Shown piece after piece: positions 42,743 to 51,315 of a stretch of DNA of 61,558 nucleotides. Positions within the stretch are counted from its first letter, which is position 1. Every line of letters starts with the position of its first letter. Under the pieces are notes generated by a model that was given only the letters and a program-made list of their open reading frames with translations, was not told where the DNA came from and did not search any database. Source of the DNA: Eubacteriales bacterium (GTDB taxonomy: Bacteria > Bacillota > Clostridia > Lachnospirales > Lachnospiraceae); contig JAUNHC010000035.1 of the NCBI GenBank assembly GCA_030524175.1, forward strand, positions 1 to 61,558, read 5' to 3'. The position numbers were made by a program, and so were the translations under genes.

Positions 42743-44194
42743 TTACGCTTCGTCCGGAATGAGAATATTTCCTGCCCCCGGAATCTTAAGTTTGAACAAA
42801 GAATCCATGGTCTGTCGAAACTCATGGAGCATCAATTCTTCCAAAACCACTGAGAACCGGGAATGATCTCCTTTTTCCAAAGCACAGGTTATCTTATCAT
42901 AATAGGGATCATATATGGCGTTTATGGTGTCCTGTTCCTTGTTCATTCCCCGCAGGGCATAAGCCCAAAAGAACTGGCGGAGCAGTTCAGAGTAAACAGT
43001 ACGGATGGCTTGATAAGGGGCGTGTTGCGCAATAAGATTTATTATGAAATAAGAAAAAGTCTCACCGCGCTGTCTTTTTTTATGCAGCTTTATTTTACTG
43101 CATAATTCCTGAATCTGCCGGGCATCAAGATGAGAAAGCGTCAGCCGGGACACATCCCTACAGGACAGAGTGAATACCTGAATGCTCTCCGCCATATCCA
43201 CGAGCCGCCTCTGAAGAACAGGCTTGGTAAAATCACTGTTGGCTGTGGCCTGATCAAAGGGAAGAACCTGTGTGCCCACGTATCTGTAAGACTTTATGGC
43301 CCCCACACTGTGCAGAAGCTCCAGTGCCCGGCGCACCGTACTCACAGAAACACCTTTTTGCTCTGCAAGCTCCTTTTGGGAGGGCAGGAGACTTCCGGGG
43401 GGATACACACCCTGACTGATGGACAGGAGCAGTTCCATGGCAAGAGAATAGCATAGCTGCTGGCTTTTTTTATAGGAACTCCAGGTAAAAGTTATCTCCT
43501 TTTCCGGGGACGGCATAGTGATCCTTGCTTTGTAAAACCGGTTAAGAGATAAAGAGAGCATGTCAATGGATTCATTTATTATAGTGCGCAGTGAAGGCCA
43601 GTCCTTTTCCCGGCAATAGGTCGAAAGTTTTGGAACATAATCGCCAAATCCGTCAAAATACTGCAGATTATCTTCTATGCTCAAAAAGGGGTTATGCAAA
43701 AACATAAAGGTCTGCCATGCCAGGCGCATGAGCAGAGAGTTTCCGAGAGAGGCGTATTTCTGGTTAAGCTGTTTCAGCATAGCGTAAGGGGCTTTCGCAT
43801 CTTTTTCCTGGTTAAGCTGTTCCATGGCCTGCAGTGTTGTCATGGAAATGTTTTTTAGTCCGTACCACTGGGCATTGCCAAATAAAGGCTTCATGGAAAG
43901 TCCAAGGTCAGTCATTGCATTTTTGCGGACTGAAAAAAAGGTCTGTATAAATTCTTCTGTTTCCTCAGCATTGTACCTGACTTTAACCGTAGCGCCTACA
44001 TTCTTTGACAGGGTAATATAACCTTGTTCCTTAAGTTTCAGGTATGCAGCGCGGGCAGTATCGACCGATACATGGAGCTGTGTACTGGTCTCCTCTATGG
44101 TAGGAAGCTTGTCTCCGCCATGACAGACGCCGAATTGTATCTGGTTAAGCAGAACGCTTGTAACTACCGTGCGCAATTCTGTGCTGTTATTCAA
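42743..44194 (-). CDS. Regulator with two GntR winged-helix domains
   Basis: The 483-residue product has one GntR HTH at the N-terminus (LPTIEETSTQLHVSVDTARA with LKEQGYITLSKNVGATVKV) and a second in the middle (LLPSQKELAEQKGVSVSTVR with VGAIKSYRYVGTQVLPF), separated by a helical region of about 180 residues, with another helical region after. Ordinary GntR proteins have only one HTH. The start is TTG 44194 preceded by GGAGGAATCAAT. It is divergent from the hybrid kinase gene at 44374, the probable target. The shorter relative at 41009 lacks the first HTH. Confidence 0.88.
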   Translation of the reverse strand: MNNSTELRTVVTSVLLNQIQFGVCHGGDKLPTIEETSTQLHVSVDTARAAYLKLKEQGYITLSKNVGATVKVRYNAEETEEFIQTFFSVRKNAMTDLGLSMKPLFGNAQWYGLKNISMTTLQAMEQLNQEKDAKAPYAMLKQLNQKYASLGNSLLMRLAWQTFMFLHNPFLSIEDNLQYFDGFGDYVPKLSTYCREKDWPSLRTIINESIDMLSLSLNRFYKARITMPSPEKEITFTWSSYKKSQQLCYSLAMELLLSISQGVYPPGSLLPSQKELAEQKGVSVSTVRRALELLHSVGAIKSYRYVGTQVLPFDQATANSDFTKPVLQRRLVDMAESIQVFTLSCRDVSRLTLSHLDARQIQELCSKIKLHKKRQRGETFSYFIINLIAQHAPYQAIRTVYSELLRQFFWAYALRGMNKEQDTINAIYDPYYDKITCALEKGDHSRFSVVLEELMLHEFRQTMDSLFKLKIPGAGNILIPDEA

Positions 44195-44295
44195 ATTGAT
44201 TCCTCCATTTTCAACGATTTTATAACCTATAATAGATTCAGTATATCATTTTTCTGGTGGTGTTTCTATAATTCATTCCAAATTTCGGTTCACAG

Positions 44296-44324
44296 TTGCT
44301 ATTTTCAATGTTATTTGCTATACT
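44296..44324 (+). promoter_or_regulatory. Promoter of the hybrid kinase gene
   Basis: TTGCTA (44296-44301), a 17-bp spacer and TATACT (44319-44324) with an extended TGC box (44316-44318) form a good promoter in the gap between the divergent GntR and kinase genes. Confidence 0.75.
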
Positions 44325-44373
44325 CAGAATAAATATGTATGTGAACAATAGGGGCTGTAAGGAGTTAAAATAG

Positions 44374-47019
44374 ATGCGGAAATATAGCAAAAACAAGGAT
44401 TATTCTGTAGGCCGGAGTCAACAGATCAGTATAGTCAGTACCGTGATACTTATAGTTCTTATGCTGTGCTATCTGGTGATGACTGTCAGCAATTCCTCCA
44501 GTCTGGCGGCACAGACGGAAATCATATCCAATCACCCTTTTGAGGTGGTGATCTCAGCAGGAGATATCAAACTTTATGTGTCAGAGATGAGCCTGCGCAC
44601 AGACCGGCTGAAACGCCATCACAACAGTGAAGATATACGCATTGCCGGAGATAAGCTGGAAGAATTGGAGGGTTCCCTGGAGGAACCGGTTTCTCGTTTG
44701 GAAGAATTATATTTAGGCCAGAAGGAGGATGTACAGGCGCTCAGAAGTACCCTTGTATTTTTACAGACGGAGCAGGATATTTATCTTGAGTTCTGTAAAC
44801 AGGAGGAGCTGACTGAGGAGGATATAGAGACTTATGTGGAAGAGCATCTGCAGCCTGTTTATGACCGTGCCCTGGAGCAGGCAGACGGAATCATTTCAGT
44901 TGCCCAGGAGAAAAAGGTAAGCTATGGCATTACTGCGGAAAGACTGCGTCTCATGAACCTGAACGGTTCCATTTTGCTCATGGGACTGATGGTGGCTGTG
45001 CTGTTGGTTTCTCAATTTGTCCTGCACCGTCAGCGGAAGGAACTGGTTTACCGCAGTAAGCTTTTTGATAACTTGTCCCTGAGTATTGACGATGCGTTTA
45101 TTATCAGGGATGCAGAAACAGGGGTTGTAAGTTACTGCGGACTTAATCTGGAGCGGATACTGGGAATCAATACCATGGATATGCAGAGTATTTGCAAGGG
45201 ACTGAAGGAAGAGGATATCCAGGCATTCAGGAAGGGAGTCAGTGATATCAGGGTTGATTTTCCCTTTGAAAGACTGGTAGAGTACACAAAACCCAATAAG
45301 GAAAAAAGTTGGATGCTCGTCCGTATATACCGTGTGGAGGACATGAAAGCACCGCAGTTAATTACTGTATTTTCCGACCGCACAGGTGAAGTACAGTCGC
45401 GCCAAGTGCTGCAGGCGGCCATGCTCACTGCCGAGCGCGCAAATATGGCGAAAAGTGAGTTCCTGTCCCGGATGAGCCATGAGATCCGTACCCCTCTCAA
45501 TGCTATTATTGGTATGACCACTATTGCGGCAGCTTCTGTCAGGGACCCTGCCAGGGTGGAAGACTGCCTGTCAAAAATCACATTTTCCTCCAAGCATTTG
45601 CTGATGCTGATCAATGATGTGCTGGATATGTCAAAAATCGAGAGCAATAAAATGATGCTGCACGACGATCCCTTTGATATCTTTGAAATTGTCAATGGGT
45701 TTGTTTCTACTGTTTATGCCCAGGCAAAAGGAAAAGGGATTGAGTTTTATGAGACTATGGAGGGATTTGGAGACAATACTGTTTTTATAGGGGATTCCCT
45801 TCGGTTAAACCAAATCCTTTTAAATCTCAGTTCCAATGCTGTGAAATTTACTCCTCCGGGCGGGAGCATCCGCCTGAATGTTTCAAGGCATAAAATTGGA
45901 AATACCACAGATGTTCTCCGTTTTATTCTCTCCGATACAGGAATCGGCATGACGAAAGAAACTGTTGAGCGGATTTTCCAGCCCTTTGAACAGGCTGATG
46001 CCTCTATCGCTAAACGCTTTGGGGGGACAGGACTTGGCATGTCCATTACCAAAAATCTCATCGTTCTCATGGGCGGCCAGATCCAGGTAGAGAGTGAGCC
46101 TGGGGTGGGAACAACCTGTATAGTGGATCTGCCGTTCCAAAAGGGAGAAGAGAGCTGTCTGCCGGAGCCTGATTTTGCCCGGCAGGGTCTGCGGGCTTTG
46201 ATCGTGGATGATGACAGGCAGGTGTGTGAGCAGACTGCTGTTCTTCTGGAAAAAATTAAGATTGATGCACAATGGTGCTTGTCTGGTTCCGACGGTGTGG
46301 AACGGGTGAAGGAAACACACCGGGAGGGCAAAGATATTGACCTGTGTCTCATTGACTGGAAAATGCCGGATATGGATGGTGTTGAGGTGGCACGCCGTAT
46401 CCGCCGTGAGGTTGGAAACGATGTTCCTATTGTAATGATTTCAGCGTACGATATCTCTGAAGTGGAAGAAGAAGCGCGGGCGGCGGGGGTTAACGGGTTC
46501 CTTCCCAAGCCTCTTTACCGGTCTTCTGTCTATGCTGCGATTAAGGAGGCACTGGAGCACAAGGGGCAGCTGATCACTCACCAGGAGAAAAAAACATCAG
46601 AAAAACCTTTGGAAGGTTTCCATTTGCTGATGGCAGAAGATAATGTTTTGAACCAGGAGATTGGGGCAACACTGCTGCGTATGAATGGGGCGGCAGTAGA
46701 ATGTGTGGAGGACGGACAGCAGGCACTGGAGGTATTCCTCAGATCCAGGCCGGGGGATTACGATGCAATTCTTATGGATGTACAGATGCCGGTTATGGAT
46801 GGGCATGAAGCCACGAAGCATATCCGGGCCTCTGCTCATCCCCAGGCTTACACAATCCCTATCATCGCCACAACTGCCAATGCTTTCAGCGATGATATCT
46901 CTGCTGCGCTGGCAGCCGGGATGAATGCTCATGTGAGCAAACCGCTGGACGTGGTGCAGCTTTGTAAAACACTCAGGGACTGTATCAGCAGAGCGGACAG
47001 CAGGAAACAAGGATTGTAA
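44374..47019 (+). CDS. Hybrid sensor histidine kinase with two receivers
   Basis: The 881-residue protein has membrane helices at about 18-38 and 197-217 around a helical extracellular domain, a PAS-like segment (about 225-335), HisKA with [15 protein letters not shown] (His369), HATPase ([34 protein letters not shown]), and two receivers: Asp661 in LCLIDWKMPDMDGVE and Asp802 in [12 protein letters not shown]. Both receivers look active. It lies divergent from the double-GntR gene and is followed by a terminator, so it is transcribed on its own. It probably signals to the adjoining operon at 47286, whose first product has a receiver. Confidence 0.95.
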   Translation: MRKYSKNKDYSVGRSQQISIVSTVILIVLMLCYLVMTVSNSSSLAAQTEIISNHPFEVVISAGDIKLYVSEMSLRTDRLKRHHNSEDIRIAGDKLEELEGSLEEPVSRLEELYLGQKEDVQALRSTLVFLQTEQDIYLEFCKQEELTEEDIETYVEEHLQPVYDRALEQADGIISVAQEKKVSYGITAERLRLMNLNGSILLMGLMVAVLLVSQFVLHRQRKELVYRSKLFDNLSLSIDDAFIIRDAETGVVSYCGLNLERILGINTMDMQSICKGLKEEDIQAFRKGVSDIRVDFPFERLVEYTKPNKEKSWMLVRIYRVEDMKAPQLITVFSDRTGEVQSRQVLQAAMLTAERANMAKSEFLSRMSHEIRTPLNAIIGMTTIAAASVRDPARVEDCLSKITFSSKHLLMLINDVLDMSKIESNKMMLHDDPFDIFEIVNGFVSTVYAQAKGKGIEFYETMEGFGDNTVFIGDSLRLNQILLNLSSNAVKFTPPGGSIRLNVSRHKIGNTTDVLRFILSDTGIGMTKETVERIFQPFEQADASIAKRFGGTGLGMSITKNLIVLMGGQIQVESEPGVGTTCIVDLPFQKGEESCLPEPDFARQGLRALIVDDDRQVCEQTAVLLEKIKIDAQWCLSGSDGVERVKETHREGKDIDLCLIDWKMPDMDGVEVARRIRREVGNDVPIVMISAYDISEVEEEARAAGVNGFLPKPLYRSSVYAAIKEALEHKGQLITHQEKKTSEKPLEGFHLLMAEDNVLNQEIGATLLRMNGAAVECVEDGQQALEVFLRSRPGDYDAILMDVQMPVMDGHEATKHIRASAHPQAYTIPIIATTANAFSDDISAALAAGMNAHVSKPLDVVQLCKTLRDCISRADSRKQGL

Positions 47020-47037
47020 AATACATAAAAGGATGAA

Positions 47038-47071
47038 GGAAAGATGTCAGTTATCTGGCACCTTTCCTTTT
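47038..47071 (+). terminator. Intrinsic terminator after the first hybrid kinase
   Basis: GGAAAGATGTCAG pairs with CTGGCACCTTTCC (one mismatch, one wobble) around a TTAT loop, followed by six T. Confidence 0.88.
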
Positions 47072-47125
47072 TTGTTACAGCCTGTTTTCCTTGAATAGTG
47101 TGTTCTGTTAAATGACTATTGCCTG

Positions 47126-47285
47126 TTGCAAAAGAGGGGATTTTGCATTATAATAATTTGGATAGGGTTCCAAGAAAAGGCCTGCCAGGATGATCATTTG
47201 GTCTATTACACGCGGAGACAACTTATGATGCCCCGCGTTTTATTCTGAAAGCCTGATTACCTGTATCATAGAGAGGCGATAAATA
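47126..47285 (+). promoter_or_regulatory. Operon promoter and leader with a hairpin
   Basis: TTGCAA (47126-47131), a 17-bp spacer and TATAAT (47149-47154) form a strong promoter. The leader of about 125 nt holds ACGCGG (47210-47215) pairing with CCGCGT (47233-47238), then TTTATT, which could act as an attenuator. The start codon follows GAGAGGCGATAA. Confidence 0.75.
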
Positions 47286-49373
47286 ATGAACAAAAAAGTA
47301 AAGAGCCAAAAAGAAAAGATTCTCATTGCAGATGATTCTGAAATCAACCGGGCATTGTTAGCAGATATTTTATCTCCGGACTATGAGGTTTTAGAAGCAT
47401 GTGACGGAGAAGAAGCCGTGGCTTGTCTGGAACAGCAGCATACTCAAATCGCTCTGGCCATATTGGATATTATGATGCCAAAACTGGACGGTTTTGATGT
47501 GCTGGCAGTCATGAACCTGAAGGGCTGGATCCACAGCATCCCTGTCATCATTGTCTCGGCAGAAACATCACCTTCATATATTGATCATGCCTATCAACTG
47601 GGCGCTTCAGAATACATCAACAGGCCGTTTTACAAAGTGGCCGTACGTCACCGCATTGAAAACACGGTCAAACTCCATGCCAAACAAAAGTATCTGGAAC
47701 ATATTGTGGGGGAGCAGATATTTGAGAAAGAGAAAAGCAATATGGTGATGGTGGACATTCTCAGCCATATTGTAGAATTCCGCAATGGTGAGAGCGGTCT
47801 TCATGTACTTCATATCCGCACCATAACAGAAATATTGCTTAAGCAGTTAAGCCATAACTGCAGCACATATGATTTGTCTCCGTCAAGGATCGCACTTATC
47901 ACCAATGCCTCAAGTCTCCATGATATTGGGAAGATTTCCATACCTGAGGATATCCTTAATAAACCGGGGAAATTAACGAAGGAAGAATTTGAAATAATTA
48001 AAACCCACAGTGAAGTGGGTGCGCAGATGCTGGAGGGCCTTATATACTATCAGGATGAAGCTCTGGTGCAGACGGCAAGAGATATCTGCCGTTGGCATCA
48101 CGAACGGTATGATGGCAGTGGTTATCCGGACGGATTAAAAGGCGATGAAATTCCCATTTCTGCACAGGTGGTAGCCATTGCAGACGTGTATGACGCCTTG
48201 ACCAGCAAACGTGTATACAAGCCGGCTTATTCCCATAAGATGGCAATGGATATGATTTTAAACGGGGAGTGCGGCCAGTTTAATCCTTTACTTCTTGATT
48301 GCCTGAAAGAAGTGGGAGATTATCTGCAAAACCAAGTCAAAATCCGGTCAGCGGGGAAAATCACCAGTGATTCTATCCATACGCTGGCTTATGATGCAAT
48401 TCACAGCTATAACGTATCTGACAGGACTTTAGACCTGCTGGAGCAGGAGCGGACCAAGTATCAGTTTTATGCTTCTATGACAAAAGAAATCCAGTTTGAG
48501 TACAGCTATGAGACCGACACACTCATTCTTTCGGAGTGGGGGGCTGCCCAGGCAGGGGTAAAAGAGTACATACCTCATCCCCAAAGCGACCCCGCATTGC
48601 TTCAGATATTTTCCAAAGAAGATTTTTGTGACCTTGTGGAGCGCCTGAAAAGTGCAGTACCCCAAAACCCTATTGTCAGCCAATTATACCGTTTGACCAT
48701 CCACGGCAAGCCGCGATGGTACAAATGGATAGCCCGTCCCATTTGGGGGCTGGATGAAGATATACCTCCAACAAAGGTTATCGGGAAATTGGTGGATAAC
48801 CAGGAGGAACAGAGCACTCTGGAAAAGCTTACCCTGCAGGCACAGAGGGATGACCTGACAGAACTGCTAAGCAGAAATCATGCTTACGATGAAATCGTAC
48901 AGCGTCTTTCAAATTTGAAAACCCCCAAGGCGGCCCTGATCATTCTGGATCTTGATACATTTAAAAATGTGAATGACAGCTATGGACATTCTTATGGGGA
49001 TCAAATGTTGAGAGCCTTTGCAGATCGCTTGAAGAGCAGTGTCCGCAATTCAGATATCGTGGCCCGGATCGGAGGCGACGAGTTTTTGGTGTATATGGAA
49101 TTTAAAGAAAATATCGAAAAGCTGGCAGAGCGTATTTTTCACAGGATATCCGGCACTTATGAGGGATTTGACATTTCAGTAAGCATGGGGATTGCCCAGG
49201 CACCGGAAAACGGCGCTACTTACGAAGAACTCTTTTTGTGTGCGGATCAAGCATTATATGCCTGCAAGCAGGCTGGGAGAAATGAGTGGCGTTTTTATGA
49301 TAAATCCATGGAGACGATTTTATCGTCCTACTCCCGGCAGGATTCGGAAGGAAATGAGGAGGAAACGATATGA
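47286..49373 (+). CDS. REC-HD-GYP-GGDEF response regulator (c-di-GMP enzyme)
   Basis: The 695-residue protein has a receiver (KILIADDSEINRALLADILS, Asp61 in LDIMMPKLDG), an HD-GYP phosphodiesterase (HDIGK at 212-216, HHERYDGSGYPDGLKGDEIP at about 271-290), a PAS-like part (about 395-505) and a C-terminal GGDEF diguanylate cyclase (GGDEF at 596-600). The product-inhibition I-site RxxD (RNSD, 587-590) lies five residues before GGDEF. Both enzyme halves look intact, so phosphorylation could tip the balance between making and degrading c-di-GMP. It is the first gene of the operon and overlaps the next by 4 bp. Confidence 0.95.
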   Translation: MNKKVKSQKEKILIADDSEINRALLADILSPDYEVLEACDGEEAVACLEQQHTQIALAILDIMMPKLDGFDVLAVMNLKGWIHSIPVIIVSAETSPSYIDHAYQLGASEYINRPFYKVAVRHRIENTVKLHAKQKYLEHIVGEQIFEKEKSNMVMVDILSHIVEFRNGESGLHVLHIRTITEILLKQLSHNCSTYDLSPSRIALITNASSLHDIGKISIPEDILNKPGKLTKEEFEIIKTHSEVGAQMLEGLIYYQDEALVQTARDICRWHHERYDGSGYPDGLKGDEIPISAQVVAIADVYDALTSKRVYKPAYSHKMAMDMILNGECGQFNPLLLDCLKEVGDYLQNQVKIRSAGKITSDSIHTLAYDAIHSYNVSDRTLDLLEQERTKYQFYASMTKEIQFEYSYETDTLILSEWGAAQAGVKEYIPHPQSDPALLQIFSKEDFCDLVERLKSAVPQNPIVSQLYRLTIHGKPRWYKWIARPIWGLDEDIPPTKVIGKLVDNQEEQSTLEKLTLQAQRDDLTELLSRNHAYDEIVQRLSNLKTPKAALIILDLDTFKNVNDSYGHSYGDQMLRAFADRLKSSVRNSDIVARIGGDEFLVYMEFKENIEKLAERIFHRISGTYEGFDISVSMGIAQAPENGATYEELFLCADQALYACKQAGRNEWRFYDKSMETILSSYSRQDSEGNEEETI

Positions 49374-51313
49374 ACCGCAGAGTTATCAGGTGGATCACCT
49401 GTATATTGTGTGCTGTTCTGCTGCTTTCGGTGCTGTCAGGCTGCGAAGGGAAGACAGGAAAAGATAAAACCGTGATCAAAATTCTCTATTCCAACAACTT
49501 TAAACAGGTGGAGGAACTTGTGGAGTCAACCTATGACGATATTGATCTGCAGATAGAACTATCTCCCTATCTTAGTGAACAGATCCGCCGTCTGGAGAGA
49601 GGGGTAGGGCCGGATCTGATTATCACGGCTCAGCCGGATTCCAACCTGGTGCGGAAATATTTGCTGGATATCAGCGACACGAAAGCCAGCGCGGCTTATG
49701 ACGGTACTATTATGAATGCTGCTAAGCTGGATGGAAAAACTTATATGATTCCTTTGCCCGGTGTGTACAGCGGATATGTTGTAAATGAAACACTGTTTGA
49801 GCAGGCGGGTTTGTCTCTGCCCGCAAATAATACAGAATTGGTCACAACTCTATCTGAATTAAAAGAAAAAGGAGTTGGAGTCGGAGAAGACGGTGTCAAT
49901 TTTTCTATCATGAGCGACTACAACACTGCAGTGGGATTGTTCTACGTTGGATATATGGTGCCTGATTTTCTGGGTTCAGTGGAGGGTGTAAAGTGGCTGG
50001 CAGATTTTAAAAATAAAGAGGCTACCTTTACCGGTGTTTGGGAACGAAGCTTCAATCTTTCAGATGCTCTTGTAGATGCCGGCGTCATGGATCCAGCTGA
50101 TATTGCCAGGCAGCGCAATATCGTCCTCTGTAAGAATCGTTTGAGCGACGGGACTCTTGCGGCTGCTTTTGGTGATTCCGCATTATATTATGAGTGTGTC
50201 GCCGGGAACCGGGAAGCGGTTAAGGAAGGGACAGCGGAAGCATATACCTACCGGATGCTGCCGTTTTTCAGCGACGAAGGAAATAACCCCTGGTTCCTTT
50301 TCTCTCCGTCTGCCCTTATGGGAATCAATAACAGCATCAGTGAAGAAAAAAGAGACGCCTGCAAGCGTATACTGGAATTACTTTCCACACCGGAGGGCCA
50401 GGAAGCTTTTATTGAAGATTTAGGCGGGGGTACGTCCTGCCTTACTGATTATGAACAGCAGCAAGATTCCATTCCAAGGGGTGTAGAAGAGTTTGTGGAA
50501 TCGGGATATATTTACAATGTTTTGTTCCCCAGTAAAATAGTTGAATATTTTGGCGGTTACGTGAGGAATATCATGTCCGGCAAATGCTCAGTGGAAGAAG
50601 CCTTGCAGTCTATTGACCGATTCTATTATGAAGATACGGACGAGTCTTCTTATAATTTTTCAGTTATTGGCACGGTAAGCCATGATCTTCTGCTGGAAAA
50701 CTTCAATGTCCGGCGTAAGGAGACTGAACTTGGGAATTTCTTAGCAGACTGTGTTGCCGAAGCTTCCGGTACCTCCATTGCAGTGGTAAACGGCGGCGGG
50801 ATCCGGGCCAGCTTTTATCAAGGGGTGGTCTACGGCGGAGATATTGAGGTGGTGTGCCCCTATGACAACACGATCATTGTACTGGAAATGAATGGACAAA
50901 CCCTGTGGGACATGGTGGAAAACGGATTGTCTACCTGTACAGACGAGTTCCCCAGCGGACGGTTTTTACAGGTTTCCGGGATCCATTATACTTTTGACAG
51001 CAGCCAGCCCGTTGGCAGCAGACTTGTAAGTGTGACAATGCCCGATGGGACTGAACTTGATTTAAATGCCAGCTACCAGGTGGCGGTGACGGATTATATG
51101 GCCGGCTCTAAAACCTATGTGGAAGGAAACGGGGATGGGTATACAATGCTCAATTGTTATGACGATGAAACCCCGAAAGGCAGTGTGGCACTGATAAAGG
51201 AAACCGGGCTCACCTACCGCGATGCTTTAGCGCAGTATTTTGAAAAACATCAGGACAGCGCTGTGGATGTGAATCTTGAAGGAAGAATCACTGATCTGGC
51301 CCAGGAGAAATAA
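49370..51313 (+). CDS. Solute-binding lipoprotein fused to a 5'-nucleotidase C-terminal domain
   Basis: The 647-residue protein has a lipobox (VLSGC, Cys25). Residues about 35-410 form a periplasmic-binding-protein-like domain ([40 protein letters not shown]). Residues about 430-640 match the C-terminal domain of 5'-nucleotidases (PF02872 type): NGGGIRASF (474-482), [13 protein letters not shown] (530-542) and NGDGY (587-591), the parts that bind phosphate and base. The metallophosphoesterase domain that would normally precede this part is missing, so it should bind but not hydrolyse nucleotide. It overlaps the c-di-GMP enzyme gene and precedes two sensor kinases, suggesting a ligand-presenting role. 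Confidence 0.9.
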   Translation: MNRRVIRWITCILCAVLLLSVLSGCEGKTGKDKTVIKILYSNNFKQVEELVESTYDDIDLQIELSPYLSEQIRRLERGVGPDLIITAQPDSNLVRKYLLDISDTKASAAYDGTIMNAAKLDGKTYMIPLPGVYSGYVVNETLFEQAGLSLPANNTELVTTLSELKEKGVGVGEDGVNFSIMSDYNTAVGLFYVGYMVPDFLGSVEGVKWLADFKNKEATFTGVWERSFNLSDALVDAGVMDPADIARQRNIVLCKNRLSDGTLAAAFGDSALYYECVAGNREAVKEGTAEAYTYRMLPFFSDEGNNPWFLFSPSALMGINNSISEEKRDACKRILELLSTPEGQEAFIEDLGGGTSCLTDYEQQQDSIPRGVEEFVESGYIYNVLFPSKIVEYFGGYVRNIMSGKCSVEEALQSIDRFYYEDTDESSYNFSVIGTVSHDLLLENFNVRRKETELGNFLADCVAEASGTSIAVVNGGGIRASFYQGVVYGGDIEVVCPYDNTIIVLEMNGQTLWDMVENGLSTCTDEFPSGRFLQVSGIHYTFDSSQPVGSRLVSVTMPDGTELDLNASYQVAVTDYMAGSKTYVEGNGDGYTMLNCYDDETPKGSVALIKETGLTYRDALAQYFEKHQDSAVDVNLEGRITDLAQEK

Positions 51314-51315
51314 AT

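Noticed and set aside
42659-42853. 64-codon frame across the terminator before the double-GntR gene
   Set aside because: It runs through a perfect terminator hairpin and the 3' end of a supported gene on the other strand.
47161-47285. c-di-GMP riboswitch upstream of the c-di-GMP enzyme
   Set aside because: The conserved loop and stem sequences of GEMM-I or GEMM-II riboswitches are not seen; only a simple hairpin is present.
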